A stretch of 64,000 nucleotides of DNA from Sphingomonas sp. GM_Shp_1. Lineage in GTDB: Bacteria; Pseudomonadota; Alphaproteobacteria; Sphingomonadales; Sphingomonadaceae. Shown one piece after another: positions 16,838 to 25,671 of this stretch. The translations under genes and the position numbers were made by a program. The notes beneath the pieces are model-generated. The model was not told the origin of the DNA and did no database searches. It was given only the letters and a program-made list of their open reading frames with translations. Positions within the stretch are counted from its first letter, which is position 1; each line of letters starts with the position of its first letter. Location of the stretch: NCBI RefSeq assembly GCF_026540895.1, contig NZ_JALNUR010000004.1:124001-188000 (forward strand), read 5' to 3'.

Positions 16838-18226
16838 TCAATAGGCGTTGCGGTGGAGCAGAACCTGGAACGTCTGAAGCACGATCCGTATGTCGCGCCA
16901 GATCGACCAATGCTCCAGATATTCGAGATCGGCTTGCAGGCGGTTGCGCAGATCGTCCTCGATCAGGGTGGCACCACGATACCCCCGCACCTGCGCCAGA
17001 CCGGTCAGGCCCGGCTTGACCGAGTGGCGCTGCCAATAGCGGCCATCGACTTCCCAGAACAATTTCTCGGCCGCGCGCGAACCCAGCGCATGGGGGCGCG
17101 GGCCGACGATGCTCATATCGCCCTTCAGCACGTTGATGATCTGGGGAAGCTCGTCCATGCTCGTCATGCGGATGAACCGCCCGACGCGCGTGATGCGGTC
17201 GTCGTCGCGCGAGGCGGAGCGATGGCCCGCCCCATCGCTGCCCTCGACATACATGCTGCGGAACTTCAGGATGTGGAACATCTCATTGCCCCATCCGATG
17301 CGAACCTGTCGGAACAGGATCGGCCCCGGGCTGTCCAGGCGAACGAGCAGGGCAATGATCCCGAGCACCGGCGCGAGCAGAAATAGCGCCAGTCCCGACA
17401 CCACGATATCGAACAGACGCTTCAGAAAGCGATCGAACAGACCCAGCGGTCCGACGGCCACGATCATGGTCGGCGTCGCGGCATAGGAAGAGATGCCCAG
17501 CGGCGCGAGTTGGCTGAGTTCGGGTACGAAGATCTCGCTCTGGACACCCGTCCCCTTCAACGCATTCGCCCAGGCGATCCGCGTATCGGGCGCACATGCC
17601 ACGACGACGCGATCCGCACTGGCGACCAGCCGGGCGAGGCGATCATACATGATCGGGTCGTGCAGATTGGGGTCGAAGCGATCGCCGGTTTCGATGACCT
17701 GCGAAAACTCGCCCTGCGGAATCGGCGAGCGACCGTCGTGAAGCAGCATGACGGTAAAGGGGTTGCCGCCGATAACCTGTGCCATATTTCGGACGAAGGC
17801 ATAGCGCGCGAAGGCGATCAGCAGGGTTCCGATCAGCGCGCCAAGGGCAATGACGACGCGCGGGAAATCTTCGCTCGCCTGAAAAACGAAGGCCACCAGG
17901 ATGACCGCGCAGACCGAGAGCAGCAGCGCCTTGACACCTTGCGCTGCAGCATGGCGCGGATTGGTCAGGTTTTCCTGATCATAGGCACGGATCGAGAAGG
18001 ATGTCAGGAAGTAAACTGACAACAATGTCACAATCGCAAGCGTCCAGCGGGTATGCCCGAGAAGGACGAAACGGAAATAGGCGGCTCCAGCAAAACCTGC
18101 TGCGACACAGATCAAATCTATCAGGATAAGGGTAATGAGCGCCCGAAAGCGCAATATCGAAGCTGGAATACTCAAGCGCCTTACCCTCTGCATCGGCGCC
18201 TTGCTATGGAATCTTCCCATATCCAT
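16838..18226 (-). CDS. Undecaprenyl-phosphate sugar phosphotransferase priming EPS synthesis
   Basis: A 462-residue polyisoprenyl-phosphate hexose-1-phosphate transferase that moves a sugar phosphate (probably glucose-1-phosphate) from its UDP donor onto undecaprenyl phosphate, the first step of repeat-unit assembly. Four hydrophobic helices fill residues 25-145, then comes a Rossmann-like middle domain. The C-terminal catalytic domain begins with KRLFDIVVSGLALFLLAPVL. It has the family signatures SPGPILFRQVRIG, HILKFRSM, MDELPQIINVLKGDMSIVGP and KPGLTGLAQVRG. The full-length form matches WbaP/GumD-type enzymes. Starts at 18220 or 18193 are possible. It is divergent from ugd across a 396-base regulatory region. 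Confidence 0.92.
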   Translation of the reverse strand: MDMGRFHSKAPMQRVRRLSIPASILRFRALITLILIDLICVAAGFAGAAYFRFVLLGHTRWTLAIVTLLSVYFLTSFSIRAYDQENLTNPRHAAAQGVKALLLSVCAVILVAFVFQASEDFPRVVIALGALIGTLLIAFARYAFVRNMAQVIGGNPFTVMLLHDGRSPIPQGEFSQVIETGDRFDPNLHDPIMYDRLARLVASADRVVVACAPDTRIAWANALKGTGVQSEIFVPELSQLAPLGISSYAATPTMIVAVGPLGLFDRFLKRLFDIVVSGLALFLLAPVLGIIALLVRLDSPGPILFRQVRIGWGNEMFHILKFRSMYVEGSDGAGHRSASRDDDRITRVGRFIRMTSMDELPQIINVLKGDMSIVGPRPHALGSRAAEKLFWEVDGRYWQRHSVKPGLTGLAQVRGYRGATLIEDDLRNRLQADLEYLEHWSIWRDIRIVLQTFQVLLHRNAY

Positions 18227-18622
18227 GATAGCCGACCTGCCCTGATTTCTTTGAACGAGACAGAATGTAGCCCCAAGGCCGCTGCGGGACTAGATATTTT
18301 GCGCCGCAGCAGCGTCTCACCGTGGAATAGGTGCGAAAGCCTGAATTTCTGGCAACACGCCGTTAATCACCCGTCCACCAACGCTAAACCATCGCGCTTT
18401 CGCGCTCCTCTGTAAATGTCAAGGTTGCATCGCACTGCAGCATCAATTATTTTCCGTGGGTGTGGGACAGGGGTTAAGCGCTTAACGATAAAAGTCCCAC
18501 GCTTGGGCAAATTGCCTGTCTTTCGCGTCATGAATGGGGTTGTGGTCGATCGACCGGGACGGCTAGTCGCAGTGACGTACCGGACCTGAACGGGCTCCAC
18601 CCACTGATATGGGGTTTGACGA
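18227..18622. other. Divergent regulatory region between the priming transferase and ugd
   Basis: 396 bases with no gene, relatively AT-rich near 18420-18500. It contains a nested palindrome (18462-18500) and a TGTGGGACAG copy of the EPS-associated motif at 18461-18470. It must drive both flanking EPS genes. Confidence 0.6.
18462..18500. promoter_or_regulatory. Nested palindrome, probable operator for EPS genes
   Basis: A perfect 14-base palindrome GTTAAGCGCTTAAC (18473-18486) is flanked by a perfect 7-base inverted repeat, GTGGGAC (18462-18468) and GTCCCAC (18494-18500). The double symmetry suggests binding by a dimeric or tetrameric regulator, or an RNA hairpin. It lies 123 bases before ugd. 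Confidence 0.55.
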
Positions 18623-19789
18623 ATGAAGATCGCTGTTTTCGGCCTCGGCTATGTCGGCATGTCCAATGCCGTTCTCCTGGCGCAGCATAATCAGGTCGTT
18701 GCGGTCGACATATCGGAAGAGCGCGTGGCGCAGGTCAACGCGCGCATCTCCCCGATCATCGACGCCGAGTTGGAGGAGTTCCTGACCAACCGCACGCTGA
18801 ACCTGTCGGCGACCACCGATGCGCGTGAAGCGCTGGCGGCTGCGGAATATGTCATCGTGGCGACGCCGACCAACTATGACGTCGAGACGAACAAGTTCAA
18901 CACCGGCTCGGTCGAGGCGGTGATCCAGCTGGCGAAGGAGCATGCGCCCGACGCGACCGTCATCGTCAAGTCGACCATCCCGGTCGGCTTCGTCGACGAC
19001 GTCCGCGCGCGCCTGAACACGACGCAGGTGATCTTCAGCCCGGAATTCTTGCGCGAAGGCCGGGCGCTGTACGACAATCTCCATCCGTCGCGCGTGATCG
19101 TCGGCGAACGGTCGGAGCGGGCACGCATCTTCGCCGATCTGCTGATCCAGGGGGCCGAGAAAAAGGACGCCCCGGTCCTGTTCACCGATGCGCGTGAGGC
19201 CGAGGCGATCAAGCTGTTCGCCAACACCTATCTCGCCATGCGCGTCGCGTTCTTCAACGAACTCGACAGCTATGCGATCGCGGGCGGCATGGACACGCGC
19301 CAGATCATTGAGGGCGTCGGCCTCGACCCCCGCGTCGGCACGCACTACAACAATCCGAGCTTCGGCTATGGCGGCTATTGCCTTCCCAAGGACACCAAGC
19401 AGCTGCTCGCCAATTATTCCGAAGTGCCGCAGAACCTGATCCGCGCGATCGTGGACGCGAACCGCACCCGCAAGGATTTCCTGGCGGATCAGATCATCGC
19501 CCGCGCGCCGCGCAAGATGGGCGTCTATCGCCTGACCATGAAGGCCGGATCGGACAATTTCCGCCAGTCCTCGATCCAGGGGATCATGAAGCGGGTCAAG
19601 GCCAAGGGCATCGAAGTGATCGTCTACGAACCCGCGCTGGAGGAAGACCAGTTCTTCGGATCGCGCGTGATCCGCGATCTCGACGCGTTCAAGGCGGAGT
19701 CCGATGTCATCATCGCGAACCGCAACGCGCCCGAGCTCGCCGACGTCCCCGAAAAGCTGTTCACGCGCGATATCTTCGGCTCCGACTGA
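18623..19789 (+). CDS. ugd: UDP-glucose 6-dehydrogenase
   Basis: It oxidises UDP-glucose to UDP-glucuronate with two NAD+, supplying the donor for the PssDE-type transferase and possibly other glycans. The 388-residue length matches the short enterobacterial-type Ugd. The N-terminus [20 protein letters not shown] is the Rossmann loop. Other signatures are [30 protein letters not shown] and the catalytic-cysteine segment [16 protein letters not shown] related GDP-mannose dehydrogenase is less likely given the length and these motifs. It is a monocistronic gene with its own upstream operator and a downstream hairpin. Confidence 0.92.
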   Translation: MKIAVFGLGYVGMSNAVLLAQHNQVVAVDISEERVAQVNARISPIIDAELEEFLTNRTLNLSATTDAREALAAAEYVIVATPTNYDVETNKFNTGSVEAVIQLAKEHAPDATVIVKSTIPVGFVDDVRARLNTTQVIFSPEFLREGRALYDNLHPSRVIVGERSERARIFADLLIQGAEKKDAPVLFTDAREAEAIKLFANTYLAMRVAFFNELDSYAIAGGMDTRQIIEGVGLDPRVGTHYNNPSFGYGGYCLPKDTKQLLANYSEVPQNLIRAIVDANRTRKDFLADQIIARAPRKMGVYRLTMKAGSDNFRQSSIQGIMKRVKAKGIEVIVYEPALEEDQFFGSRVIRDLDAFKAESDVIIANRNAPELADVPEKLFTRDIFGSD

Positions 19790-19819
19790 CGGCGCTCGCT
19801 TCAGACGACACATGACGAT

Positions 19820-19847
19820 GGCTCGGTTTTCGCAGGAAAACCGGGCC
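19820..19847 (+). terminator. Probable terminator of ugd
   Basis: GGCTCGGTTTT (19820-19830) pairs with AAAACCGGGCC (19837-19847) through 11 base pairs including one G-U, with a 6-base loop. It lies 31 bases after the ugd stop. The T-tract after it is poor (ATTATCTTA). Confidence 0.65.
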
Positions 19848-19987
19848 ATTATCTTATGGTTCGACCGGCAAGCCCCACCTTCCTGCCTCCAAATTGAGCA
19901 GTTGATTTGCCACGCTCGCTGATTATGAGACGTTGCAACATACCCTTGTATCGAGGGGTAGCCGACACTTCCCTATCTGGAGCATCC

Positions 19988-22078
19988 ATGTTCACTGCAC
20001 TGGCCAGTTCGCGTTTTCGTATCTCCGCTTTGGGCTTGGCGATGGCATGGTGCGCGGCCCCCGCGCTGGCGGAGCAGAAAGAGGTCGAAGGGCCCGAGGA
20101 TGCCGAGACGCGCAGCGATATCGTGGTGCTCGGCACACGGAGCACGATCGACCGCACCCTGTCCTCCGATCCGGCGACCGAGCGCATGTCTCAGTCGAGC
20201 CGATCGCTCGAGCAGGATGTGTTGCAGGCGGCCGGAACCTATCGGCTGAACGACGCGCTGGAACTCGTCAGCGGGTTCAGCCAGCAGAATAATCGCGGCG
20301 GCGTGCTCGACAATTTCGCGATCCGGGGCTTTCTGGGCACACCCGATGGCGGCGCGGAATTCTATGTCGACGGGTTCACCGCCAATCGCGGCATGGTGCC
20401 GCCGCGCGATCCGGCGACCGTCGAGCGGATCGAAGTGCTGAAAGGTCCGGCGGGGGCGATCTTCGGCGACATCGATCCGGGTGGCCGGGTCAACATCGTG
20501 TCCAAGGTACCGCGCTTCACGGCCGCCGCGCGTGCCACGATCACCTATGGCTCGTTCAATACCCGGCGGGCGGAGATCGACTCCACCGGGCCGCTGTCCG
20601 ACAGCCTGGCCGCCCGCATCGTCGTTGCGGCGGAAGATAGCGACGGGTGGCGCGACACGGTGACGCTGCGCCGCCGGGTGGTGTCGCCCTCGCTGACCTG
20701 GCGACCCAGCGACGCGGTACGGCTGACCTATCTGGCCGAGTTCATGCAGTTCGATACCCCATTCGACCGGGGTATTCCGGCGGTCGGCAACGATGCGAAC
20801 GCCCTGCCCCGCTCCAACTATTATGGCGAGCCGTCGAACGGCCTCACCCGCTTCCGCAACGAGCGGCATCAATTGACGGGGCTGGCGCAACTGGGTGACG
20901 GCTGGACGCTCAATGGCGGCATCGTCTGGCGTACCGGATCGCTCAAGGGCTTCTCGGCGGATCAGTCGCGGATCGTCGGCACGCAGGTCTGGCGGCAGCG
21001 GCGGTCGCGGGACTTCGCGATCGACGATCTGGCGGCCCGGATGGAACTGGCCGGTCGCATCGGGCGGCACCAGGTCAGCCTGGGCCTCAAGGGCTATCGC
21101 ATGGCCTATGGCGAGCGGTGGATGCGACGCAATCCCTCCGCCGCGGCGCCCTATGCCGTCGATCTCTACGATCCGGCGTCCAGCTACGGTGGCACCGCCG
21201 CGCCGCTGCTGCCCTTCACCAACAATGATGAGAACCGCTGGGCGGGGACCATCTATGTCCAGGACATGTGGGCGGTGACCGACCGGCTGACCCTGGTGGG
21301 CGGTGCGCGGGTCGATCCCTATCGGCAGAAGATCGTCAACAACCAGACCGGCGGCGTCGGCCGGATCGTCGAGCAACCGCTCAAGTTCCGGGCGGGCGCC
21401 CGCTATGCCGTGGGCGACCATATTTCGGTCCATGCCAATTGGGGCGAGTCCTTCCTGCTGAATTCCGGGACCGGGCGGACCGGGGAAGGTTTCCGGCCGG
21501 AGGAAGCGCGTGGCTATGAAGTCGGCATCGCCGGACGCTGGGCCGGACTGGATGTCGGCATGACCTGGTTCAACATCTCCAAGAGCAATATCCTGACGAC
21601 CGATCCCGTCGATCCGGGCTTCAACGCCCCGGTGGGCCAGTTGAACAGCCGGGGGATCGAGGCGGATGCGTCGCTGCGCCTCGGCAATCGCTGGCAGGTC
21701 ATCGCGAATTATAGCTGGGTCGATGCGCGCAACGACGACAAGAGCTTCGCCACGCCCGCCGTTCTTGGCGTGCCCGAGCATTCAGGCACCATCCTTGTCG
21801 TCCATCGCCTGCCCTTTGCCGGACGAGAATGGCAGTTGAGCGGCGGTGTCGCCTATGTCGGCGACCGGGCCGGATCGCTCGACGCCCAGCCACTGGTCCT
21901 GCCCGAATATGTCAAGGCAAAGGCGGCCATCGAAGCGCCCGTGACCGACAGCTTGCGGTTCCGTTTGGAGGCCGACAATTTGTTCGACGCGCGCTATGCC
22001 GCCAGTTCCTACAGCCGGTTGTGGATCTATCCCGGTGCCCCCCGTACCGTCCGCGCATCGCTAAGGCTGGAAATCTGA
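19988..22078 (+). CDS. TonB-dependent siderophore receptor
   Basis: A 696-residue outer-membrane beta-barrel for ferric-siderophore uptake powered by TonB-ExbBD. ATG 19988 has GGAG five bases upstream; an earlier in-frame start at 19907 would bury the signal peptide. The signal is MFTALASSRFRISALGLAMA with cleavage after APALA. The plug domain follows (DIVVLGTRSTIDRT, VSGFSQQNNRGGVLDNFAIR, VERIEVLKGPAGAIFGDIDP). The barrel ends with the standard C-terminal strand (RTVRASLRLEI). GAIFGDIDPGGRVNIVSK is the siderophore-receptor version of the plug motif. The substrate is unknown. I see no convincing Fur box upstream. Confidence 0.9.
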   Translation: MFTALASSRFRISALGLAMAWCAAPALAEQKEVEGPEDAETRSDIVVLGTRSTIDRTLSSDPATERMSQSSRSLEQDVLQAAGTYRLNDALELVSGFSQQNNRGGVLDNFAIRGFLGTPDGGAEFYVDGFTANRGMVPPRDPATVERIEVLKGPAGAIFGDIDPGGRVNIVSKVPRFTAAARATITYGSFNTRRAEIDSTGPLSDSLAARIVVAAEDSDGWRDTVTLRRRVVSPSLTWRPSDAVRLTYLAEFMQFDTPFDRGIPAVGNDANALPRSNYYGEPSNGLTRFRNERHQLTGLAQLGDGWTLNGGIVWRTGSLKGFSADQSRIVGTQVWRQRRSRDFAIDDLAARMELAGRIGRHQVSLGLKGYRMAYGERWMRRNPSAAAPYAVDLYDPASSYGGTAAPLLPFTNNDENRWAGTIYVQDMWAVTDRLTLVGGARVDPYRQKIVNNQTGGVGRIVEQPLKFRAGARYAVGDHISVHANWGESFLLNSGTGRTGEGFRPEEARGYEVGIAGRWAGLDVGMTWFNISKSNILTTDPVDPGFNAPVGQLNSRGIEADASLRLGNRWQVIANYSWVDARNDDKSFATPAVLGVPEHSGTILVVHRLPFAGREWQLSGGVAYVGDRAGSLDAQPLVLPEYVKAKAAIEAPVTDSLRFRLEADNLFDARYAASSYSRLWIYPGAPRTVRASLRLEI

Positions 22079-22251
22079 GCGCCGGGGGGCAGCAGCGTGG
22101 CAAATCGTGACCGAAAATTCACGCAACCGGAACGTGCCTTTACCGCTTGAGTTGACACGCCATCGACCCGGCCAGGGGGCTGCATCATCGCGATTGGTGA
22201 ACCACCGCCCCTCGGTCGAGACAGCGCGACAGGAATTGGGAGCGATCCAGC

Positions 22252-23025
22252 ATGAAGACCAGCGGCAACACCATCCTGATGACCGGGGGCGGAAGCGGTA
22301 TAGGCGAAGCGCTGGCCCATCGTTTCTATGATCGGGGCGACACCGTGATCATCGCCGGACGGCGTCAGGACGCACTGGACAGGGCCGCCGCCGGGCGAGA
22401 GCGTATCCATACCGCCGTTCTGGACGTCGAGGATGCCGATGCGGTCGATGCATTCGCTCGCAAGATCGTCGGCGATTTCCCCGCTCTGAATGTCCTGTTC
22501 AACAATGCCGGGATCATGAAGTTCGAAGACCTGACGCATCGCCGCGACCTGTCCGATGCCGAGGCGACCCTGGCGATCAACATCCTGGGCCCCATCCGCC
22601 TGACCAACGCGCTGGTCGACCATCTCGTCGGCGTTCCGGACGCCGCGATCGTCAATGTCACGTCCGGGCTCGCCTATGTGCCCCTGGTCGCCGCGCCGAC
22701 CTATTCGGCGACCAAGGCGGCCATCCATTCCTACACCGTGTCGCTGCGGACCCAGTTGGCGGGCAAGGTCGAGATCATCGAGCTGGCCCCGCCGGGCGTT
22801 CAGACCGACCTGACACCGGGGCAGGCCAACCGGCCCGGCTATATGCCGCTCGACGCCTTTGCCGATGCCGTGGCGGCGCAGTTCGCTCAGTCGCCGACGC
22901 CGTCCGAGATCCTGGTCGATGAGGTCCAGTTCCTCCGCCAGGCCGAGCGCGAGGGACGCTTCGACGAGACGCTCAAGACCCTGACCGAACGCGCCGCCCA
23001 ACAGCGGGAGGCCGGCAACCGGTGA
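22252..23025 (+). CDS. SDR-family oxidoreductase (DltE-like)
   Basis: A 257-residue classical short-chain dehydrogenase. It has the TGGGSGIG cofactor loop, NNAG in the central strand, the catalytic Ser in VTSGLAY and YSATKAAIHSY (Tyr and Lys). GRR after the second strand suggests NADP(H). The substrate is not predictable. GGGAGC eight bases upstream supports ATG 22252. It overlaps the following small gene by four bases (GTGA) and heads a three-gene operon with a small conserved protein and a DnaQ-type exonuclease. Confidence 0.88.
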   Translation: MKTSGNTILMTGGGSGIGEALAHRFYDRGDTVIIAGRRQDALDRAAAGRERIHTAVLDVEDADAVDAFARKIVGDFPALNVLFNNAGIMKFEDLTHRRDLSDAEATLAINILGPIRLTNALVDHLVGVPDAAIVNVTSGLAYVPLVAAPTYSATKAAIHSYTVSLRTQLAGKVEIIELAPPGVQTDLTPGQANRPGYMPLDAFADAVAAQFAQSPTPSEILVDEVQFLRQAEREGRFDETLKTLTERAAQQREAGNR

Positions 23026-23363
23026 CACGGGCGGTCGATGGTGCGCCGCCGACGACACCGGATGGCCGTTACGTCGTCGTCCGGGGACGCTTGTGGCGTA
23101 CGAGCAATCCCCATCTGGGTGCCGAAGAACGGCAGGCGCTGGTCGACGACCTCATGGATGCGCGGCGCGCGGTGCGTGGCGCGATGCAAAAGGGCGATGA
23201 CGGGGCGCTCCGCCTGGCGCGGTCGAGGGTCCAGGCCGCCAAGACGGCCATGGGCGAACGCGGCCCGGTCTGGTGGGACGATGGTAGCCCGGACCTGAAC
23301 CGCCGGATGGCGCGGAACACCCGCTATGCGCCCTGGTATGCAGGCTTGGAGGAAGACCGATGA
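23022..23363 (+). CDS. Small conserved protein of unknown function
   Basis: A 113-residue soluble protein starting at a GTG that overlaps the SDR stop. Recognisable features are the N-terminal YVVVRGRLWRTSNPHL, a charged central helix (ERQALVDDLMDARRAVRGAM) and the Trp-rich GPVWWDDGSPDLNRRMARNT. I recall similar small proteins in Alphaproteobacteria under the misleading label 'biopolymer transporter Tol', but nothing here suggests transport: there is no membrane helix or signal. It overlaps the next gene by four bases. Confidence 0.6.
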   Translation: MTRAVDGAPPTTPDGRYVVVRGRLWRTSNPHLGAEERQALVDDLMDARRAVRGAMQKGDDGALRLARSRVQAAKTAMGERGPVWWDDGSPDLNRRMARNTRYAPWYAGLEEDR

Positions 23364-23929
23364 ATGTCTTTCTGGATTTCGAGGCATCCTCGCTTTCCGA
23401 CAAGAGCCACCCCATCGAAGTCGCCTGGATATTCGAGGATGGCCGGTCGGAAAGCCACCTGATCGCCCCCGCCCCGACCTGGGACGACTGGGATGAGGCG
23501 GCAGAGCGTATCCACGGGATTTCGCGTGCAACCTTGAACAGCGAAGGCGCGCCCCATGACATGGTCGCGCGCCGAATGCTGGAACAGCTTTCCGGCCATG
23601 ATCTCTTTGCCAGCGCACCGTCCTGGGACGGGAAATGGCTCAGCCTGCTGCTGCGCACGGCGGGACTGCCCCGGCACGCCCTGCGACTGAAGGATACCGA
23701 TGTCGCTTTGCGGGAGAGTGCGATGCGCATCCTGCGTGACGTGGTGCAGCCCGATCGGCTGGAGCCGGTGACGACGGATCTGATCGCATGGGCGACCGCC
23801 AGCAAGCAAGCCACGCCGGACCATCGCGCGCTGGCCGACGCGGCGGAAGAGCGTGCCGTCTGGCAAAGGCTCGAAGACCGCGCGCGGACGATCGCGAGCG
23901 GCCAGGCCTCCGATCGGGCGGGCCCGTAG
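23360..23929 (+). CDS. DnaQ-like 3'-5' exonuclease domain protein
   Basis: A 189-residue RNase H-fold protein of the DEDD superfamily. The first motif is MNVFLDFEASSLS with the metal-binding D-x-E. ERIHGISRATL follows where DnaQ enzymes have their conserved HGI. A second-motif aspartate is in WDGKWLSLLL, and the third motif is DHRALADAAEE (H-x4-D), giving a DEDDh set. It is shorter than DNA polymerase III epsilon and lacks a clamp motif, so it is a separate nuclease acting on DNA, RNA or oligonucleotides. It is the last gene of a four-base-overlap operon. Confidence 0.75.
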   Translation: MNVFLDFEASSLSDKSHPIEVAWIFEDGRSESHLIAPAPTWDDWDEAAERIHGISRATLNSEGAPHDMVARRMLEQLSGHDLFASAPSWDGKWLSLLLRTAGLPRHALRLKDTDVALRESAMRILRDVVQPDRLEPVTTDLIAWATASKQATPDHRALADAAEERAVWQRLEDRARTIASGQASDRAGP

Positions 23930-24023
23930 TCGAACTTCCTCCTCTGGGATGAGCGCGTATCCATATTGATTAGGCGGGCTTCTTCCGCTTTGCCCGGATA
24001 AGCCAGATCGGGGGAGCGGCGAT

Positions 24024-25607
24024 ATGCATGCAGCGGCAGGTTTCGAGTTGATCATCGCGATGTTTCTCGTGGTGATCGGCCTGCACTATCTCGCGCACCG
24101 CCTGTCATTGCCGCCCGCCGCTGCCCTGATCCTGGGCGGCGGGGCGATCGCGTTCGTTCCCGGCCTGCCGAGCATTGCGATCGATCCCGAACTGGTGCTG
24201 GTCCTCTTCCTGCCGCCGCTGCTGATGGACGGGGCCTGGTTCACCGCCATCGCCGCGTTCCGCCGCCATATGGTGGGGATATTGTCGCTGGCCGTGGGAG
24301 CGGTCTTCTTCACCACGGCGGTCGTGGCGGTGGTCGCCAGATTGCTGGCGCCCGATCTGCCATGGGCGGCCTGCGTCGCATTGGGTGCGATCCTCTCGCC
24401 CCCCGATGCGGTGTCCGCCCGCGCCGTGCTTCAGCGCGTGCGGCTGCCGCGAAGGCTGTCGACCCTGTTGGAGGGGGAAAGCCTGTTGAACGATGCCGCA
24501 GGGCTCGTCCTGTTCCGCTTCGCGGTCGCCGCCGTGCTGACGGGGACGTTCAGCCTGGGTACGGCGACCGGCAGTTTCTTCCTGCTGGTCATCGGTGGCG
24601 TTGCGGTCGGCGCGGCGATCGGGACGCTGTGGGTACTGTTGCTCCGCCGTCTGGGCGACGACACGCTGATGATCGCGGCGACTTTGCTGGTATGCTGGAG
24701 CGCCTATATCGCGGGGGAGTTGCTCCATGTATCCGGCGTCATCGCGGTGGTGACCGCCGGGCTGACCTGTGGCTGGCACCAGCATGTCGTCTTCAGTGCG
24801 AGCGTCCGGATCCGCGCGCTGGCCTTCTGGCAGGTGCTGGTATTCCTGCTGGAGGCCGCGGTGTTCACGCTGATCGGCCTGTCCTTGCGCGGCTTGCTGG
24901 AGCGGGTCGGCGATCCGGCGCTGTTCCTCGAGCGGATGGCGGGGCCCGTGCTGTGGATCGTGGCGGCGGTGGTCGTGGCGCGGTTCCTGTGGATTTTCGG
25001 CATCGACGCGATCGTCGCGGCCCTGCGCCGGATGGGATGGAGAAATGCCCGCCCGCTCGGACCTCGCGCGGCGCTGGTGATGAGTTGGGCCGGGATGCGC
25101 GGCGTGGTGACGCTTGCCGTCGCATTGTCCCTGCCCGAGACCATGCCCGCCCGCGACCTGATGCTGGTGACCGCCTTCGTGGTCATCCTGGTCACCGTGT
25201 TGGTCCAGGGCACATCGCTCGGCTGGATGATCCGGTGGGCGAAGCCGGCCGAGGACGTGGCATCCCGGCCGCCGCTCGATCTTCATGCCGCCGAACATGC
25301 GATGTTCCGGGCCCAGTTGGCGGCGGTGGAGCGCGAGGCGCATGACGCCGAGGGACAAGTCGTCCATCCGCAATTGCTCCGCCGATATCGCACGCGCGCA
25401 ACGGCCGGCGAAAATTTCGAAGGAACGGCGGAGGAGCGCACCGTCGCGATCGAAAGCCATTTCAACGTCATCATCGCCGCCGTCCAGGCGGGACGCGCCG
25501 AACTGGTCCGTCTGCACCGCGCCGGGCGGATCGATGACGAAACGCTGCATGATCTGGAACATGATCTCGATCTGGAGGAACTGGGGGCGATCGCGGCGAA
25601 GGGGTGA
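24024..25607 (+). CDS. Na+/H+ antiporter, CPA1 (NhaP/YjcE-like) family
   Basis: A 527-residue inner-membrane antiporter exchanging cytoplasmic Na+ (or K+) for H+. About 12 hydrophobic helices fill residues 5-410. The ion-binding region is AILSPPDAVSARAVLQRVRL followed by LEGESLLNDAAGLVLFRFAV, the CPA1 N-D pair. The last about 110 residues are a charged cytoplasmic tail (VEREAHDAEGQVVHP through the acidic LEHDLDLEELG) that probably regulates activity. GGGGGAG lies seven bases before ATG 24024. Confidence 0.92.
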   Translation: MHAAAGFELIIAMFLVVIGLHYLAHRLSLPPAAALILGGGAIAFVPGLPSIAIDPELVLVLFLPPLLMDGAWFTAIAAFRRHMVGILSLAVGAVFFTTAVVAVVARLLAPDLPWAACVALGAILSPPDAVSARAVLQRVRLPRRLSTLLEGESLLNDAAGLVLFRFAVAAVLTGTFSLGTATGSFFLLVIGGVAVGAAIGTLWVLLLRRLGDDTLMIAATLLVCWSAYIAGELLHVSGVIAVVTAGLTCGWHQHVVFSASVRIRALAFWQVLVFLLEAAVFTLIGLSLRGLLERVGDPALFLERMAGPVLWIVAAVVVARFLWIFGIDAIVAALRRMGWRNARPLGPRAALVMSWAGMRGVVTLAVALSLPETMPARDLMLVTAFVVILVTVLVQGTSLGWMIRWAKPAEDVASRPPLDLHAAEHAMFRAQLAAVEREAHDAEGQVVHPQLLRRYRTRATAGENFEGTAEERTVAIESHFNVIIAAVQAGRAELVRLHRAGRIDDETLHDLEHDLDLEELGAIAAKG

Positions 25608-25671
25608 GCCTCGCGGGATCGTCCGACGCGCGTTGGCGTTGATCCTGTCGTTCCACGACCCGAGGTGAGCG

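Noticed and set aside
19848..19987. Fur box before the first siderophore receptor
   Set aside because: No 19-base palindrome with adequate match could be found.
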